37,741 bases of DNA, from NCBI GenBank assembly GCA_031263585.1, contig JAISFN010000164.1, forward strand, positions 1 through 37,741, in the 5' to 3' direction. A program made the position numbers and the translations under genes. This DNA comes from Prevotellaceae bacterium. Its GTDB lineage: Bacteria; Bacteroidota; Bacteroidia; Bacteroidales; UBA932. Shown one piece after another: positions 1-6,545 of the stretch. The notes below the pieces were generated by a model, which was given only the letters and a program-made list of their open reading frames with translations, was not told where the DNA came from and did no database searches. Each line of letters opens with the position of its first letter. Positions within the stretch are counted from its first letter, which is position 1.

Positions 1-117
1 CACGGGAAACGGGCGAAAAGCCTCTTTAAATACGGGTTAGAGCTTATTGCAACAGCCTTACTTAACCCGATTACTATACCCGAGATAGATGTCTTTAAAT
101 TTTTGTCATGTACTTAG
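1..117 (+). pseudogene. C-terminal end of an IS4-family-type transposase (runs in from outside the window)
   Basis: Frame 1 is open from the first base to TAG at 115-117 and gives 38 residues rich in basic and hydrophobic positions, ending ..DVFKFLSCT. A KRAKSLFKYGLE-type stretch followed by a terminal FLSCT is how I remember the C-terminus of Bacteroidota IS4-family transposases with a DUF4372 N-terminus. The recognition rests on memory of that ending, not on a search. The N-terminus and catalytic DDE residues lie outside the window, so whether the copy is intact cannot be told; it is only partial here. No clear terminal inverted repeat is identifiable just after the stop. Confidence 0.6.
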
Positions 118-123
118 GTTAAA

Positions 124-429
124 TTGGATTACAATTTCTTTATATTGATTCTTGCTTTTATCCCTCCTATAGCATTAAAATTGGCTGTAATACAAAAACA
201 AAAACGTGAATCTGTAAAAGATGAATTTCCAAAAGAAGAACCTCCAAAATATAATCCTTCAAACTATGCTCCTTTAAGTACAGATATAAGAGAATTAAAA
301 AACCGTATTTGTGTATCTATGGCAGGAATAATTGAAGATTTTTTATCAAATATAGAAAATGGCTATTTTAATGGTTTTGAATCTATTGAAGCTTACATTA
401 AACAACTATACAACAAGATTATACCTTAA
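124..429 (+). CDS. Small membrane-anchored hypothetical protein, possibly 5'-truncated
   Basis: This 101-residue product has one N-terminal hydrophobic segment (about residues 4-24, FFILILAFIPPIALKLAVI), a basic KQKR stop-transfer stretch, a proline/lysine-rich linker (about 34-48), and a mixed helical C-terminal half. I do not recognise the family. The only start near the frame's beginning is a TTG six bases after the transposase stop and in the same reading frame; the next ATG is deep inside the protein. TTG starts are uncommon in this phylum, so the gene may have lost its real 5' end when the insertion sequence landed. Topology suggests an inner-membrane protein with a cytoplasmic tail. 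Base composition is AT-rich, like the rest of the left region. Confidence 0.45.
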   Translation: MDYNFFILILAFIPPIALKLAVIQKQKRESVKDEFPKEEPPKYNPSNYAPLSTDIRELKNRICVSMAGIIEDFLSNIENGYFNGFESIEAYIKQLYNKIIP

Positions 430-437
430 GACTGTAA

Positions 438-468
438 TAGAAGATTATTAATAAAATTTAATCATCTA
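438..468 (+). terminator. Imperfect stem-loop after the small membrane protein
   Basis: TAGA-A-GATTA pairs with TAATC-A-TCTA across an AT-rich loop, one mismatch in the stem. It sits just after the stop at 429. There is no strong U-run, so termination is only possible. Confidence 0.3.
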
Positions 469-479
469 TTATGTTTCTA

Positions 480-496
480 AATTCACTATTTTAAAT
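480..496 (+). repeat. 17-nt direct repeat, left copy (AATTCACTATTTTAAAT)
   Basis: The identical 17 bases recur at 1744-1760. The two copies bracket the HTH/AbiEii gene pair: this one lies upstream of its promoter and the other overlaps the last gene's stop codon. Confidence 0.7.
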
Positions 497-500
497 CTGA

Positions 501-539
501 TAAACAATTTTGTTTACTGGTATGTTTTTTGTATATTTA
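501..539 (+). promoter_or_regulatory. Promoter with overlapping palindromic operator for the HTH/AbiEii module
   Basis: TTTG at 509-512 is followed after 19 nt by TATATTTA at 532-539, close to the Bacteroidota consensus TTTG-N19-TAnnTTTG. A perfect palindrome, TAAACAA-TT-TTGTTTA (501-516), covers the -33 element. An operator placed on the promoter of an HTH-encoding antitoxin-like gene would fit autorepression. The site is seen in sequence; its binding by the HTH protein is inferred. Confidence 0.55.
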
Positions 540-559
540 CATCAAGAAATAATAGTAAG

Positions 560-1096
560 ATGTTACCAGAAATAAATAAAATAAAAGGAGTTCACCCGGG
601 AGTAATTCTAAAAAGAGAGTTACTCCTTAAAGGTATAGAGAGCAAGCAATTTGCCCTATCTATAAATGAACACCCACAAACCATAAATGCCATTACAAAA
701 GAACGGAGAGGTATAAATCCAACTCTATCAATTAAGTTAGGATATGCTTTAAGTGTTGATGAGGAATATTTTATGCTTTTACAAACATATTATGAGATTA
801 AAATAGCGCATAAAGAATTATTGACACAACAAAAAAAGCCTGATTTGAATAATATCCGACAGATTTTATTCTGGGATACTGATATTAATACTATTGATTG
901 GCAGAAGCAAAGAAAAGCTATTATACGCAGGATATTTGAAAGAGGGAATGACATTGAAATAAAAGAAATAATCTCCTTTTATGGCAAAGATATTATCATT
1001 GAAGAATTGCAGTCTATTCCTTCATACATGCCTACCCTTGCAGAAAATGCTATGAAATATCTGAATCTAAATTTAAATACAGAATATGCAGTCTGA
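560..1096 (+). CDS. HigA-like HTH protein with C-terminal DUF6922-type domain; putative antitoxin
   Basis: The protein has 178 residues. The N-terminal part (about 12-75) starts HPGVILKRELL and reads as an XRE/HigA-type helix-turn-helix: the QFALSINEHPQTINAITKERRGINPTLSIKLGYAL stretch has the expected recognition-helix layout. The C-terminal part (about 100-150, LFWDTDINTIDWQKQRKAIIRR onward to FYGKDIIIEEL) resembles DUF6922, which in Bacteroidota often precedes nucleotidyltransferase toxins. It overlaps the AbiEii-type gene by 11 nt, indicating translational coupling. The probable role is to bind the operator at 501-516 and neutralise the downstream toxin-like enzyme. Domain names come from recalled family patterns; function is inferred. 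Confidence 0.75.
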   Translation: MLPEINKIKGVHPGVILKRELLLKGIESKQFALSINEHPQTINAITKERRGINPTLSIKLGYALSVDEEYFMLLQTYYEIKIAHKELLTQQKKPDLNNIRQILFWDTDINTIDWQKQRKAIIRRIFERGNDIEIKEIISFYGKDIIIEELQSIPSYMPTLAENAMKYLNLNLNTEYAV

Positions 1097-1745
1097 TATA
1101 CTTCATTTACAAACTGTCTCACCCCAACTTAGAGCAGCTTTATCTCAATTAATGTCAATTGAAATACTTTCTCCCTTTAGATTGGTTGGGGGAACTGCAT
1201 TAAGTTTACAATTAGGGCATAGAATGTCTGTAGATATTGATTTGTTTACTGATGCTGAATATGGCAGTATTGATTTTAAATCTATAGATTGTAAAATTAT
1301 GAATCTATTTCCACTTGTAGAGATGCAATACAAAGGCAATGATAGTTTTGGAAAGAGTTATTTCATAGGTAGCAACAAAAATGATATGGTGAAAGTAGAT
1401 TTATTTTATACTGATAAATTTATAGAGCCTATACATAAAGTAGATGTTTTTCGCTTAGCCACCTTAGATGAAATTGCAGCCATGAAAATGGAAGTTATTG
1501 GACATAGTGGAAGAAAGAAAGATTTTTGGGATATACATGAGTTATTGGAAATTATATCTTTAGACAAAATGATAGAACTCCATAATAAGCGTTATCCATA
1601 TTCCTATACAACTGAAGAACTTAAAGCTAAATTAGTTGATTTTAGCTATGCAGACCCTGATTTTGAACCTATATGTTTAAAGGATAAGTATTGGGAATTA
1701 ATAAGACTGGATATTGAAACAGCAGTAAGCAATCTCACAGTATAA
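1086..1745 (+). CDS. AbiEii/AbiGii-family nucleotidyltransferase, putative toxin
   Basis: A 219-residue protein with the signatures of the AbiEii nucleotidyltransferase family (PF08843): LVGGTALSLQLG with the paired glycines at about residues 33-45, then HRMSVDIDLF carrying the two acidic metal ligands, and later KVDLFYT, RLATLDEIAAMKMEVIGHSGRKKDFWDIHELL. Characterised relatives transfer nucleotides to tRNA or other targets and cause reversible growth arrest or phage abortive infection. The classical partner is AbiEi; here it is an HTH/DUF6922 protein instead. The gene begins inside the upstream gene (11-nt overlap). All expected motifs are present and there is no sign of decay, unlike most other accessory genes in the window. 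Confidence 0.8.
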   Translation: MQSDILHLQTVSPQLRAALSQLMSIEILSPFRLVGGTALSLQLGHRMSVDIDLFTDAEYGSIDFKSIDCKIMNLFPLVEMQYKGNDSFGKSYFIGSNKNDMVKVDLFYTDKFIEPIHKVDVFRLATLDEIAAMKMEVIGHSGRKKDFWDIHELLEIISLDKMIELHNKRYPYSYTTEELKAKLVDFSYADPDFEPICLKDKYWELIRLDIETAVSNLTV

Positions 1746-1760
1746 TTCACTATTTTAAAT
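1744..1760 (+). repeat. 17-nt direct repeat, right copy
   Basis: Identical to 480-496. It begins within the TAA stop (1743-1745) of the AbiEii-type gene. Confidence 0.7.
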
Positions 1761-1787
1761 TGGTGAAACTATAGTGAAACTTTTTGG
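1746..1787 (+). terminator. Stem-loop after the AbiEii-type gene
   Basis: TTCACTAT (1746-1753) pairs perfectly with ATAGTGAA (1771-1778), followed by ACTTTTTGG. The octamer GTGAAACT also appears twice in direct repeat (1763-1770 and 1774-1781). Either a weak terminator or a protein-binding site close to the attachment core. Confidence 0.4.
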
Positions 1788-1897
1788 AAAAGAAATGAAA
1801 AAACAGGAAAGAATAAGAAAATAAGCATTATCTATAAAATGCTGAAAATAATACAAATGAAATCAAAAGAAAAAATAAGAAGATTCATTTAAGTGGT

Positions 1898-1939
1898 CTT
1901 ACAAGCAGGGGGTCATAGGTTCGAATCCTATTGAGTTCA
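1898..1939 (+). other. 3' half of tRNA-Val(UAC); probable att site of an integrated element
   Basis: The 42 bases fit canonical tRNA positions 32-73 exactly: loop CTTACAA with UAC anticodon, 3' anticodon stem GCAGG, variable loop GGGTC, T-stem ATAGG, T-loop TTCGAAT, T-stem CCTAT, acceptor strand TGAGTTC and discriminator A. Bases upstream (AGTGGT) do not form the 5' anticodon stem, and no D-arm or 5' acceptor strand exists, so this is not a gene. Half-tRNAs that begin at the anticodon loop are the usual scars of tyrosine-recombinase integration. A tRNA-type terminator follows directly, suggesting the original chromosome lies to the right and the element to the left. No integrase is visible in the window. 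Confidence 0.75.
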
Positions 1940-1949
1940 TTTAAAAATC

Positions 1950-1979
1950 AAAGACTTACATCTCTATAAGTCTTTTTTT
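1950..1979 (+). terminator. Rho-independent terminator behind the half-tRNA
   Basis: AAGACTTA (1951-1958) pairs with TAAGTCTT (1967-1974) around an 8-nt loop and runs into seven or more Ts. Probably the original terminator of the tRNA gene whose 3' half remains. The rest of 1788-2036 holds nothing else I recognise. Confidence 0.75.
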
Positions 1980-2036
1980 GTACCTTCACCGAAATATAAC
2001 CGAAACTGAATTATGGAAACATATAGGTTAGAACTA

Positions 2037-2377
2037 CTAGTATAATCGTCAAAATGAAATGTCTATTTTTTTTAGAACTTTATTAAACATTTCTGGGCTA
2101 TACGGTTTTGATTGGCGCCCATTAATAGGCAGCCTCAAGTTTAAACGAAAAGTCTCGAACCAAATTCGGGGCTTTTAAAATACGTTTCAAAAGCCTTTAA
2201 TAAGCTTTTAAATACTCAGGGCAACCGCACTAAAAAATATCACCAATATGATATTATGATAATACGCAAGTTATAAAAATGATATTTCTATTATTATCTA
2301 TCCAAACAAAATGAATCAAATCGCAATATTTTTACAATCAGATATTTATAAAACAGGTGAAATTTTGGTGCGGTTGC
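2037..2377 (+). repeat. MITE-like ~340 bp repeat, copy 1
   Basis: The segment matches 5441-5782 in the same orientation over its whole length with scattered substitutions. It starts CTAGTATAATCG and ends GTGCGGTTGC. An internal segment (2219-2238, GGGCAACCGCACTAAAAAAT) is an inverted copy of the right end, whose reverse complement reads GCAACCGCACCAAAATTTC, so the last ~160 bp looks like a MITE with its own terminal repeats. The left end (ATAATCG.CAAAAT) is a weaker relative. A hairpin at 2148-2176 (AAAAGTCTCGAA with TTCGGGGCTTTT) could act as a terminator. It encodes no convincing protein. Its right edge cuts off the radical SAM fragment at 2378. Confidence 0.7.
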
Positions 2378-2856
2378 TATGGAAGCAATCCTTTTTATTT
2401 TATCAGCTATGATTGAAGATACTATCCATCCGTCCATTTTTATTGAAAACCCCCACAACATAGTGTCTGCAATAATGTCTATTTTTGAAAGAGCTGTATC
2501 AATTATCTCATCCATCTTTATGGCAAATGTTTGCATATGCTCATCATAATAGCTGGAATTATAATTGAAATTATTAGGAGAAAATCCCTCAAGCATTTTT
2601 TTTAACCCATCGTATAAATTCTTATTTCACTTTTACATATAATGTAATTAACATACAAGGCGAGATCGTTCGAAGTATCTAATACTTTAGGATTATTCCA
2701 AACAAAATTTTTTTGTATATTATTAAATAATAAATTCCCGTAAATAATAGATGAGTCAAATGAAGATCTTGGCAACCATGATTTAAGAATAGAAAGTGGT
2801 GGCGATGGACGATACACTGCAAATGGAGGGACACAATTAAGAACTACCTTTTTCAT
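2378..2856 (-). pseudogene. Truncated, frameshifted N-terminus of a B12-binding-type radical SAM protein
   Basis: Translation from the ATG at 2856 begins MKKVVLNCVPPFAVYRPSPP and continues with SILKSWLPR, a pattern like the N-terminal cobalamin-binding domain of RiPP-maturation radical SAM enzymes. A frameshift near 2605-2612 moves the frame; corrected, the protein reads on as ..IYDGLKKMLEGFSPNNF.. to ..GFSIKMDGWIVSSIIADKIKRIA. At 2378 the gene is cut by the MITE-like repeat, so the CxxxCxxC radical SAM core is missing. It starts 27 nt past the strong hairpin that follows the DUF1648 gene. The family call is moderate because only ~160 residues remain. It is certainly non-functional as a radical SAM enzyme. 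Confidence 0.55.
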
Positions 2857-2882
2857 TTGACAAACAATTTTATTGACAATTA

Positions 2883-2914
2883 AAAATAAAAAGGGGAACT
2901 CCCCTTTTTATTTT
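2883..2914 (-). terminator. Perfect 14-bp hairpin terminator (bidirectional)
   Basis: AAAATAAAAAGGGG (2883-2896) pairs perfectly with CCCCTTTTTATTTT (2901-2914) around AACT. On the minus strand it falls after the DUF1648 gene and before the radical SAM fragment, so it can end the operon or act as an attenuator. Confidence 0.75.
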
Positions 2915-2986
2915 ATCTATATGTGAACAAACTGCAACCGGTCTCATAGGAAGAGAAAGTATTCTTGATTAAGATTCTTGTTTATG

Positions 2987-3466
2987 TCATTCCATTCTTA
3001 CATAGAAAAAAATTAAAGATATAAATAGTCCCGCCATCAAAAAAATCATGATAAACTTACTTAATCCAGAGCCGTTACCCGTAGCTATAGCATAAGATGA
3101 ATTATTCAGATAAGCAAAAATAAGAATTGAAAAAAATTTCAAATGTCTACTTAACTGTACTCTTTGTCTATATAGATAGTTAGCATTTTTTTCTGTTGTC
3201 TTATAAGGGTAATTAGATCTTTTATAATATTTCTCAAACACAGAAAGTCCAATGTAAAACACTAATGCTATCAATGGAATAATCCACAAGAAATAACGTT
3301 CACCCCATCCGTCTATTTCACCATCTAAATTATAGTGAATAGGAATCAATGTCTCATCGTCTAGTCTCCCATAAAAAAGCAAAGGACAAAAAGACCAGAG
3401 CAAGGCTAATACAGATACTGTTTCTAGTATCCAATCATATGTGGTTCTTTTTTGAGGATTTCCCAT
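2987..3466 (-). CDS. DUF1648-type inner-membrane protein
   Basis: The 159-residue product has four hydrophobic segments (about 12-32, 55-76, 108-128, 136-157). Between the first two lies IPIHYNLDGEIDGWGERYFLW, the hallmark of the DUF1648 domain (proline, histidine and asparagine, then glycine-acid-x-trp-gly). DUF1648 proteins are membrane proteins of largely unknown function; some sit near regulators, immunity or export genes of peptide systems. The gene follows the lipoprotein gene by 7 nt on the same strand, so the two are probably co-transcribed. The reading frame is intact. An immunity or membrane-partner role for the neighbouring lipoprotein/radical SAM system is conceivable but only inferred from position. 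Confidence 0.7.
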   Translation of the reverse strand: MGNPQKRTTYDWILETVSVLALLWSFCPLLFYGRLDDETLIPIHYNLDGEIDGWGERYFLWIIPLIALVFYIGLSVFEKYYKRSNYPYKTTEKNANYLYRQRVQLSRHLKFFSILIFAYLNNSSYAIATGNGSGLSKFIMIFLMAGLFISLIFFYVRME

Positions 3467-3473
3467 TAAAAAA

Positions 3474-4316
3474 TTATTTTGGCATATTAAGAGTTATAAG
3501 TTGTCTCAATTCCACAATGTCGATTTTTCCAGCCTCTTCCGGATAATATTTCTGTAACGCATCTATACAGTCATTTACTATCTTTTCCTGATACTCAGTC
3601 AGCATTATATGAGTATTTTCTTTCCCATTTTTCAACACCCATAGTTGATATGCTTGAAGATCTCTTTGTTTCATAGAAGAAGAACTAATACTTTCTGTGC
3701 CATCCCAGAAAGCATATGTGTCATAGATAAGCGCGGCAGTTGCTCCTACAACAGCGTTACCTCCGATAGCCAACACAAAAACGACTACTCCTGCTGCCAG
3801 GACACCAGACTCAGCTTCTACTTCTTCGCTTTGATAAACCGATTCATTAATATATTTAACTATATCAGATTCCTTTAATTCAGAAATCAATCCTCTATCT
3901 TCACATAACGAAAAGAAGAGTGAAATATCTTGAGCTTTTACTGCTTTATGTAAATCTTCATCACCCAAAGTTATTATTAATTTCCATAATTCATCATCAA
4001 AATTTATTTTCATGTCCTGAACGCCATAAGCTTTAGCAATGGCTTGTGGATCTTCTGCTAATTGTTTAGCGATTAATGGATTTTCCATAATATCCTTAGA
4101 CAACTTGTCTAAGAATTTCAGAAATTTCAAGTCTTCTGAATTTAAATTCAAGTTAATAGGTACAGCGATAGAGCTTCTAGCGCATGGAGCGAGTTGATTA
4201 TTGATCGATACTACATCCGTCTCATCGAAGAAATAAGGGCTATTACACGATGTCAACAAAACAGAAGGGACTAATATCCCCGCTAAAATCTGCTTTAAAA
4301 TTTTCTTGTTTTTCAT
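3474..4316 (-). CDS. Lipoprotein with leader-peptide-like helix, partner of a radical SAM enzyme
   Basis: This 280-residue protein opens with a lipoprotein signal (MKNKK, hydrophobic ILAGILVPSVLL, lipobox LTSC with Cys24). Residues ~64-99 (FLKFLDKLSKDIMENPLIAK onward, then EDPQAIAKAYGV) resemble Nif11/NHLP-type leader peptides, which have a DP..A...YG core. A Gly/Ala/Val-rich hydrophobic stretch follows at about 173-200 (GVVVFVLAIGGNAVVGATAA), then a charged C-terminus. Its ATG overlaps the stop of the radical SAM pseudogene (ATGA), so the pair was coupled. Radical SAM/lipoprotein pairs are known in Bacteroides (I recall TIGR04133/TIGR04134); membership is not tested. The frame is intact although its likely modifying enzyme is broken. 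Confidence 0.65.
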   Translation of the reverse strand: MKNKKILKQILAGILVPSVLLTSCNSPYFFDETDVVSINNQLAPCARSSIAVPINLNLNSEDLKFLKFLDKLSKDIMENPLIAKQLAEDPQAIAKAYGVQDMKINFDDELWKLIITLGDEDLHKAVKAQDISLFFSLCEDRGLISELKESDIVKYINESVYQSEEVEAESGVLAAGVVVFVLAIGGNAVVGATAALIYDTYAFWDGTESISSSSMKQRDLQAYQLWVLKNGKENTHIMLTEYQEKIVNDCIDALQKYYPEEAGKIDIVELRQLITLNMPK

Positions 4317-5352
4317 ATCTTTTCAAGTGTTGGTTTTAACAAAATGTATTTAAACATTACAGAAGGCATTATTTCCTCATAATTGTCAGTTATATATTTA
4401 ATATTTTCTTCGTCTTTAAAAATCTCCGCACATACATGACATAAATGACCTATAATTCTTTTATCTACACCTCGTTTATCATATATATTTTAGCGCTGAA
4501 TAAGACCCTTCCACAAATAACCAAATTTTCAATAAATCACGAAACTGCACCTCATACAATTCTTGCATTGTTTTATGACGAAGATTTCCAAGCCTGAATG
4601 GAATAATATATTCACAAGTCAGCCCACAACAAGACATCAATTAAGAATATGGTGTAACTGGTAAAGTCGTAAATAAAGAAGTACATCTTTTTTTGAATAA
4701 ATCTTCTCTGGCTTCTACTTTTTTATCATATGATAAATGGGCGCCAGTATCAAAAGGAATCCATATACCTCGTTCAATTTTAAGAGACTTGCTGTGTTTT
4801 ATTACATCAAAATAGTCAATTAATCTCGAATCACTTTGAAACTGATCTCCATTGAAAGAGGAGTCGTCATGTATCTCTACATTAACAAAACATGCCAACC
4901 CCAAATCCATGGCGGCCATACAGCCATTGACAATGTTTTCATAATCCACCCATTTCTGATGATCGTTTCCGGTACTATAATATTTATCTCTTAGGCTTGA
5001 CAATACGTCGTATGCATATTGATAAGTTTTTGCCAAATAACCATTGGTAACTATCCTAAACGATTAATTCTTTTGATGCTCCATACTCTACTATTTTTGT
5101 TAAATCATATCCTAAGAAACATTCACCTCCAGTAAGGACGAGAACCCCTATACTATCTCCATAGTATTCCATAGACTGATCAACATAATCTTTCATTTCT
5201 TGAAGTGACAACCTATCTTTAATAATAGGATTACAGCCAAAGCAACAATTTTTGCATGCAGCGCTACATTGATAGGTAGTTGACAAGGCAATCGTTCTAG
5301 GAGGAATAATAAGTTGTTCTATATCCATCTTTAAACCATTAAGAATTGACAT
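4313..5352 (-). pseudogene. Radical SAM enzyme with SPASM-like C-terminus, broken by frameshifts and a stop
   Basis: From the ATG at 5352 the N-terminal part has the CxxxCxxC cluster motif (TTYQCSAACKNCC, Cys29/33/36) and a LTGGECFL motif for SAM binding. One extra T in GTTTAGG near 5046 shifts the frame; corrected, it reads ELIVRIVTNGYLAKTYQYAY. An in-frame TAA at 4641-4643 interrupts the C-terminal part, which continues LMSCCGLTCEYIIPF, a cysteine-rich auxiliary-cluster segment. A further slip in the AT run near 4480 separates the last block, with LCHVC and ..PSVMFKYILLKPTLEKI, ending in a TGA that overlaps the lipoprotein start. Three lesions make it a pseudogene. Its probable former job was oxidative modification of the neighbouring lipoprotein or of a peptide. 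Confidence 0.8.
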
Positions 5353-5440
5353 AAAGATAAAAATTTTAAAATCCTATTTTATATCAATAAATATATGTTT
5401 TTAAATATTTTTCTCATAAAAAGAACAATATAAAATCACC

Positions 5441-5782
5441 CTACTATAATCGCCAAAATGAAATGTCCATTTTTTTAAGAACTTTATTAAATATTTTTGG
5501 GCGCTCTGGTTTTGGTTGGGCGCCCATTAATAGGCAGCCTCAAGTTTAAACGAAAAGTCCCGAACCAAATTCGGGGCTTTTAAAATACGTTTCAAAAGCT
5601 TTTAATAAGCCTTTAAACACTCAGGGCAACCGCACTAAAAAATATCGCCAATATAATATTATGATAATATGCTGGTTATAAAAATGATATTTCTACTATT
5701 ATTTATCCAAACAAAATGAATCAAATTACAATATTTTTACAATCAGATTTGTATAAAATAGATGAGATTTTGCTGCGGTTAC
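5441..5782 (+). repeat. MITE-like ~340 bp repeat, copy 2
   Basis: The second copy of the element at 2037-2377, in the same orientation. Its internal inverted end is at 5624-5640 (GGGCAACCGCACTAAAA) and its right end (GCTGCGGTTACCC) is complementary to it. The hairpin AAAAGTCCCGAA/TTCGGGGCTTTT lies at about 5553-5583. ACCCT occurs at both outer edges (5438-5442 and 5781-5785) and could be a 5-bp target duplication. Together with copy 1 it brackets the decayed radical SAM cluster. Confidence 0.7.
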
Positions 5783-5785
5783 CCT

Positions 5786-6040
5786 TTCAAACGCTTAAAC
5801 AAATTATATCCTGTGTAAATATAAAATTGTTGTCATAAATGAAATGCTAAAAAATTATACTTCAATAACATTTTGATATTGTGTAATATCAAGGCGAATC
5901 TCGATTGGGAACTGAGCCAATAATTTGGTAAAAATTAGTAGAAAAATGAGAAAAAAGTGTTATAAAAAATGATAATGTTTTTTTGCTATCGAAATATTAC
6001 TAAAAGTGCTTATTTCTTTTTTAAAAATGTTGATAAGTTG
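5786..6040. other. AT-rich non-coding stretch upstream of the str operon
   Basis: No convincing gene on either strand. A short open stretch ending TTGGGAACTGAGCCAATAA around 5900-5930 has no start codon and no recognisable product. In related genomes rpoC or a small gene often precedes rpsL; neither is seen here. Confidence 0.5.
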
Positions 6041-6106
6041 TTTGTAAATTAAAATTATTGTCATATCTTTGCATGCCGTTTAGAATGGAATATTTTACGT
6101 AAAATA
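6041..6106 (+). promoter_or_regulatory. str-operon promoter and leader palindrome
   Basis: TTTG at 6041-6044, a 19-nt spacer and TATCTTTG at 6064-6071 match the Bacteroidota housekeeping promoter exactly. In the inferred 5' leader, 17 nt before the rpsL ATG, lies a perfect 16-bp palindrome TATTTTACGTAAAATA (6091-6106). It could be an operator or an RNA stem near the start codon. No regulator is known from the sequence. Confidence 0.75.
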
Positions 6107-6123
6107 ATGAGTAGCAATAATTT

Positions 6124-6513
6124 ATGTTAACAATTCAACAATTAGTAAGAAAAGGACGTAAGAAAGAGGAATTTAAGAGTAAAGCGCCTGCGTTGGATGC
6201 TTGCCCTCAGCGTCGTGGGGTTTGTGTGCGTGTGTATACAACCACTCCAAAAAAACCGAACTCGGCTATGCGTAAAGTAGCACGTGTTAAATTAACCAAC
6301 CAAAAAGAGGTGAACGCTTACATTCCGGGCGAAGGTCATAACTTACAAGAACACTCGATTGTATTGGTTCGTGGTGGCCGTGTAAAAGACTTGCCAGGTG
6401 TACGTTATCACCTTGTACGTGGAGCTTTGGATGCTTCGGGAGTTGACGGACGCAAACAAAGCCGTTCATTGTATGGCGCTAAACGCCCGAAGGCGTCGGC
6501 GGCCAAAAAGTAA
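6124..6513 (+). CDS. rpsL: 30S ribosomal protein S12
   Basis: The 129-residue protein carries the S12 core: [20 protein letters not shown] (Lys43/44 in the decoding-centre loop) and [13 protein letters not shown] (the second decoding loop). Lysines at the classical streptomycin-resistance positions (43 and about 88, E. coli numbering) are wild type. S12 monitors codon-anticodon pairing in the 30S A site. It is the first gene of the str operon, directly behind a consensus promoter. The start [12 protein letters not shown] aligns with the usual [11 protein letters not shown].. beginning, supporting this ATG. The C-terminal tail is Ala/Lys rich. Confidence 0.97.
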   Translation: MLTIQQLVRKGRKKEEFKSKAPALDACPQRRGVCVRVYTTTPKKPNSAMRKVARVKLTNQKEVNAYIPGEGHNLQEHSIVLVRGGRVKDLPGVRYHLVRGALDASGVDGRKQSRSLYGAKRPKASAAKK

Positions 6514-6545
6514 ATTTTAAGTTATTTTAATTTTGATTTAAAAAA

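Noticed and set aside
2857-2986. A 25-codon minus-strand reading frame (MRPVAVCSHIDK..) between the DUF1648 gene and the radical SAM fragment, considered as a RiPP precursor.
   Set aside because: Its second half is encoded by the 14-bp terminator hairpin, it has no leader or core pattern, and its position is explained by the terminator.
5820-5935. A short open stretch ending ..IKANLDWELSQ before the str promoter.
   Set aside because: No start codon, no recognisable family; treated as non-coding or an unidentifiable remnant.
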